Assembly (NCBI GenBank): GCA_035627955.1
Contig: DASPKU010000022.1
Coordinates: 1-64,000 of the forward strand
Origin: Phycisphaerales bacterium
Lineage (GTDB): Bacteria > Planctomycetota > Phycisphaerae > Phycisphaerales > UBA1924
DNA: 64,000 bases
Direction of reading: 5' to 3'
Shown here: in pieces, positions 59,574 through 64,000 of the stretch
How the letters are laid out: every line of letters begins with the position of its first letter
Numbering within the stretch: the first letter of the stretch is position 1
Made by a program: the position numbers and the translations under genes
The notes under the pieces: generated by a model
What the model saw: the letters and a program-made list of their open reading frames with translations, nothing else
The model's database searches: none
Told to the model about the DNA's origin: nothing

Positions 59574-59650
59574 CTCAGCACTTCCTTGGCACACGCGCGC
59601 ACATCACCCACGCGCCACAGACGGGCGCACGTTCTCGAATGAAGACATCC

Positions 59651-59790
59651 ACCACGGAGGAACGCGGAGGAAGCGGAGTCACGCGGAGTCTGAGGTAGAA
59701 TCAAGAGGAGCGTGGGCCAGGGTGCAAACGAGCGCGCCCAACCAAAGCCTTCCTCCGCGAAACTCCGCCCCCTCCGCGCCCCTCCGCGGT
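59651..59790. repeat. Inverted doublet, GCGGAG family, copy 3
   Basis: Arms 59651-59688 and 59753-59790 are inverted copies with about 31 of 38 matches, built of CGCGGAGG and GCGGAGT motifs. It fills much of the 275-bp gap between the DUF1579 and AHSA1 genes. Confidence 0.65.
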
Positions 59791-59848
59791 AGAGACTTCC
59801 TCTTCGCGCCTTCGCGCTTCCTTCGCGATCTTCGCGTTCAACCGGCTC

Positions 59849-60313
59849 TTACTTCAGTCGCCGGTAGTGCGCCTGCATGAACTGGTTCCAGTTCCCATCA
59901 TCCCCCAGCATGAACGACGTGAGCGTGCGGTAGTCGTCATTCACGAACTCGATCACGTCCCGGTACTGCGCCAGCGCCCCCGGCTTGTCGAACCGCGGCC
60001 CCTCGGCGCTCAGCGTCAGCCGGTTGCCCTCCAGCTTCCCGTCGTACACCCACAGGTTGCTCATCATCGAGCCGATCCACGTCCCCACGAACTTGTCGCG
60101 CAGCGTGTCGTAGCCCAAAGACATGATCATGGTGTGCGAGGCCCCGCCTGGCATCTCGCCCTTGCCCTCACCGATGTACCACAGCCCGCCGATGGACCGG
60201 AACGACTCGGTCCCGCGGCTCTTCTTGCCCGGCTCACACTCCATCTCCGATTCCCAGTCGCCCAGGAGTTTGTTCAGCCACTGATGGTTCTTGTTGGGGG
60301 TCTCGGGTTGCAT
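59849..60313 (-). CDS. DUF1579-family protein
   Basis: 154 residues. The family pattern is clear: HQWLNKLLGDWESEMECEPG, FRSIGGLWYIGEGKGEMP, MIMSLGYDTLRDKFVGTWIG, MMSNLWVYDGKLEGNRLTL and the C-terminal MQAHYRRLK. It forms a lipocalin-like barrel; the role is unknown. Such genes often stand with AHSA1/SRPBCC genes and ArsR regulators, as here. Confidence 0.87.
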   Translation of the reverse strand: MQPETPNKNHQWLNKLLGDWESEMECEPGKKSRGTESFRSIGGLWYIGEGKGEMPGGASHTMIMSLGYDTLRDKFVGTWIGSMMSNLWVYDGKLEGNRLTLSAEGPRFDKPGALAQYRDVIEFVNDDYRTLTSFMLGDDGNWNQFMQAHYRRLK

Positions 60314-60369
60314 TGCCTTGCTCCTTTTGTGCCTTCTCTCGACGGTGAATGACTCTGACTAGGAACGGT

Positions 60370-60819
60370 TCAGAGCCGCCGCTCCGCCCGCTCGCGGATC
60401 TTCTCGAGCTCGTACTCCCACCCCTCCGAGACGCCCGTGCGGTGCTCCTCGGTGATGGTGCCGAAGGCCCGGTGGCACAGCGTCAGCAGCGTACCCGCCC
60501 CGTCCTCCTTGAGTCGATACTGGATGTGCGAAACCGCCGCGTACGACATGAACATCGGCCCGTGCAGCTCCAGCAGCGCCGGCGGCTTGATCACCTGCAC
60601 GTGCGCCCAGTGGTGCCCGGTGTTGTTGCCCAGGTCCCGGTACCACCGCCCGCCCGGCCACGCCTCCAGCTTCATCGGGAACGGCTGCCCGCCCGGCATC
60701 TCGCTCGCCGGCCCCAGCGTGTCCAGCAGCGCCTGCCACGAATCCTGCACGGGGGCCTTGATCCGCACCTCGCGCTGGATGTGCAGGGTCGAAACGGCGT
60801 CTTCGATCGCGGTCGTCAT
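60370..60819 (-). CDS. SRPBCC (AHSA1-like) protein paired with ArsR
   Basis: 149 residues. The START-like fold is shown by HIQREVRIKAPVQDSWQALL, FPMKLEAWPGGRWYRD, ALLELHGPMF and HRTGVSEGWEYELEKIRERA. The ATG overlaps the ArsR stop by 4 bp (ATGA), so the two are translationally coupled. ArsR-SRPBCC pairs are widespread; the ligand is unknown. Confidence 0.88.
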   Translation of the reverse strand: MTTAIEDAVSTLHIQREVRIKAPVQDSWQALLDTLGPASEMPGGQPFPMKLEAWPGGRWYRDLGNNTGHHWAHVQVIKPPALLELHGPMFMSYAAVSHIQYRLKEDGAGTLLTLCHRAFGTITEEHRTGVSEGWEYELEKIRERAERRL

Positions 60820-61184
60820 TGGCTGTTCTCCGGTTTGTTGTTCGCCACCGCCCGCTGCTTCGCGAGCGCCTCGGCGCGCTCCTTCAGGCGGTCCAGCTGG
60901 TGGTCCCAGAATCGCTCGAAAGTCTTCGTCCAGTCGTGCACGGCCTTCAGCTCCCTCGCGTTCACGCTGTAGATCCGCTCGCGTCCGCGACGCGTCACCG
61001 CCACTAGCCCGACCTGTCGCAGCACCGCGAGGTGCTTGGACACCGCCGGTTGCGGCATGCGAAGCGAAGCCACGATGTCGTTCACCGGCCGCTCGCCCCG
61101 GCGGGCGAGCAGCTCCACGATCTCGCGCCGCGTGGGCTCGGCGATCGCGGAGAACACATCAGAGGTTGTAGAGGCCCGAGGCAC
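60816..61184 (-). CDS. ArsR-family transcriptional regulator
   Basis: 122 residues with a winged helix: VFSAIAEPTRREIVELLARRG, VNDIVASLRMPQPAVSKHLA (recognition helix), VLRQVGLVAVTRRGRERIYSV, then a C-terminal helical part. There is no Cys metal site, consistent with the non-metal ArsR group that pairs with SRPBCC proteins. GTG 61184 lies 5 bp from a TATATT -10, so the mRNA is probably leaderless. It likely represses its own cluster through the palindrome at 61193-61212. Confidence 0.92.
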   Translation of the reverse strand: MPRASTTSDVFSAIAEPTRREIVELLARRGERPVNDIVASLRMPQPAVSKHLAVLRQVGLVAVTRRGRERIYSVNARELKAVHDWTKTFERFWDHQLDRLKERAEALAKQRAVANNKPENSQ

Positions 61185-61189
61185 GCCTC

Positions 61190-61217
61190 AATATATTCCG
61201 CAATGGGAATATGTCAA
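61190..61217 (-). promoter_or_regulatory. Near-consensus promoter overlapped by an ArsR-type palindrome
   Basis: Minus strand: TTGACA (61212-61217), 16-bp spacer, TATATT (61190-61195). ATATTCC-cattgc-GGAATAT (61193-61212) spans the spacer and touches both elements. A start point 6-7 bp after the -10 would fall on the GTG start codon. Confidence 0.75.
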
Positions 61218-61362
61218 GGCCCCCGCCGACGGACTCGACATCGCCCTGAACGCGCGCTCACATACGACGCAACCTGTGCCCGCAGGATGAACGTGCGCTC
61301 ACGCCGGTTCTCGATACTGGCCCGTGCACGGGGCACAATGATCGGGTCCCGCGGAGGTGTCA

Positions 61363-62732
<1,370 letters not shown>

Positions 62733-62736
<4 letters not shown>

Positions 62737-64000
62737 TCCCGCTGGACGATCGGCTGCGGACCCTGGCAAGCACGCCCATCCTGCTGGTGGCGTGCGACTT
62801 CGACGGCACCCTCGCGCCGATCGTGGATCACCCCGAGAAGGCACAGCCCGACGAGGAGTCGCTGCTCGCCACCACCGCGCTGGCCAACATGCCGCACACC
62901 TACGGCGCGGTGATCTCCGGGCGCGCCCTCAGCGACCTCACCAAAATGGTGCAGGGCGCCAACAAGATGTGGCTCGTCGGCAGCCACGGCACCGAGTTTG
63001 ACCGCAACTTCGCGGCGTCCCTTCCCCAGACCATCGTCGATCTCCGCGCCCGCGTCCGGGGCGAGCTCGTCCGCGCCGCCGCGGGTATCGACGGCATGTG
63101 GATCGAGGACAAGCCCGTGAGCGTCGCGCTGCACTACCGCAACGCCGACGAGCGGGCCGCGCGACCCGTGCTCGAGCAGCTGATGGCCGGGCCCGCGAAG
63201 TGGGACGGCGTGATCGTGCGACCGGGTCTCAAGGTGCTGGAGTTCAGCGTCGCGCCCGGGGACAAGGGTCGGGCCCTCGCCGCGATCCGCCACCGCGTGG
63301 GCGCCACCGCCATCGTCTTCATCGGCGACGATGCCACCGACGAGGACGCCTTCGGGACGCTGGGCCCCACCGACCTGGGCATCAAGATCGGGCCCGGGCC
63401 CACCCGCGCCGAGTACCGCATCGGAAGCGTTGACGAGGTCCCCCACCTGCTCGCCCGTCTGATGCTCCTGCGCAACGACTGGCTCCAGGGGCGCGACCTT
63501 GTTCCCATCGAGCACCACTCGCTGGTCTCGGACCAGCGGACCGCCGCGATGGTTGACCCGCGCGGACGCGTCGTGTGGTTGTGCCTGCCGCGGATCGACT
63601 CGGCCTCGATGTTCGCGGAGATGCTTGGCGGCCCCTCGCGCGGGTTCTACGAGGTCCGCTCGCTGAACGCCAAGACGCCTCCGCGCCAGAAGTACCTCAA
63701 CGACAGCTTCGTGCTTCAGACGCAGTGGTCCGACATGTCTGTGACCGACTACCTCGACTGCGCGGGCGGGCGGCCCTTCCAGCGCGCGGGCCGCTCGGAC
63801 CTGCTGCGGGTGATCGAGCGGGCGCCGGGGATCGAGGGCTCCGTGCGAGCGCTCGTGCGCTTCGCGCCGCGCCTGGACTTCGGGCGCGTTGCGACCAACC
63901 TGATCATCAGCCCCGACGGCCTCGAGGTCGAGGGCTCGCACGACCCCATGGTGCTCTACGCGCCGGGCATCAAGTGGAAGCTGGTGCAGGACGGTCTGCA
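62733..64000 (+). CDS. otsB: Trehalose-6-phosphate phosphatase fused to a GH15 domain (3' end outside window)
   Basis: The N-terminal 240 residues are a HAD phosphatase: VACDFDGTLAPI (nucleophile Asp), YGAVISGRALSDL, GSHGTEF and IVFIGDDATDEDAF. From about residue 255 the sequence becomes a glycoside hydrolase family 15 N-terminus (IEHHSLVSDQRTAAMVDPRG, VVWLCLPRIDSASMFAEMLGG) and stays open to the window edge; its catalytic barrel is not visible. It overlaps otsA by ATGA. GH15 includes glucoamylases and some trehalases, so the fusion could make and degrade trehalose. Confidence 0.92.

Overview
The window is strongly GC-rich, densely coding, and reads as a chromosome segment of a planctomycete of the class Phycisphaerae, or a close relative. 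Several traits point there together: short secreted proteins with a prepilin-type FTLIELLVV leader, an oversized SecA (about 1,330 residues) without the usual C-terminal zinc tail, a zinc-ribbon signature of the type CxCGYDxxGLPxxxxCPECG, an adenosylcobalamin-dependent ribonucleotide reductase with a TSCPD tail, a futalosine-pathway menaquinone gene (mqnA), and kdsB, which implies an outer membrane with Kdo. This assignment is inferred from gene content, not from a marker phylogeny. No prophage, CRISPR array or transposase gene was found.

Layout. 1-4.9 kb: one-carbon, propionate and coenzyme A genes (partial metH domain, tRNA-Leu, prpB-gcvT, panC) and a degenerate PilZ-like protein. 5-12.6 kb: pyrG, two tandem exported M1 aminopeptidases, kdsB. 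12.7-21.1 kb: TPR protein, def, an SNase-like fold protein, a pseudopilin, lipB, rsmE and an exported alpha-alpha toroid protein. 21.2-28.9 kb: CPBP protease, thrS, zinc-ribbon proteins, elbB, pyrD. 29-38 kb: small lipoproteins and membrane proteins, recO, an M16 peptidase, a CBM9-like protein, beta-mannosidase, an FAH-family hydrolase, smpB. 38-48 kb: FlgI-like lipoprotein, dcd, a small inverted-repeat element carrying a four-helix-bundle gene, nrdJ, a candidate structured RNA, a 2-hydroxyacid dehydrogenase and a stand-alone TSCPD protein. 48-57 kb: a small secreted ORF just upstream of secA, then PEGA, Nudix, mqnA, NeuD-like and pseudopilin genes and tRNA-Pro. 57-64 kb: a TetR/SnoaL pair, an ArsR-SRPBCC-DUF1579-AHSA1 cluster, and the trehalose genes otsA and otsB-GH15.

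The most unusual layer is the intergenic one. At least five families of dispersed palindromic repeats occupy gene ends, several as inverted doublets of about 100-170 bp (REPIN-like). One 25-bp repeat is also found exactly inside the metH reading frame. One inverted-repeat unit between dcd and nrdJ encloses a four-helix-bundle (23S intervening-sequence-type) gene, and a solo copy of its terminus lies behind tRNA-Pro. Other leads are a SecM-like small secreted ORF before secA, a 325-bp structured unit with its own apparent terminator, and promoters in which palindromic operators overlap the -35/-10 elements of apparently leaderless genes.
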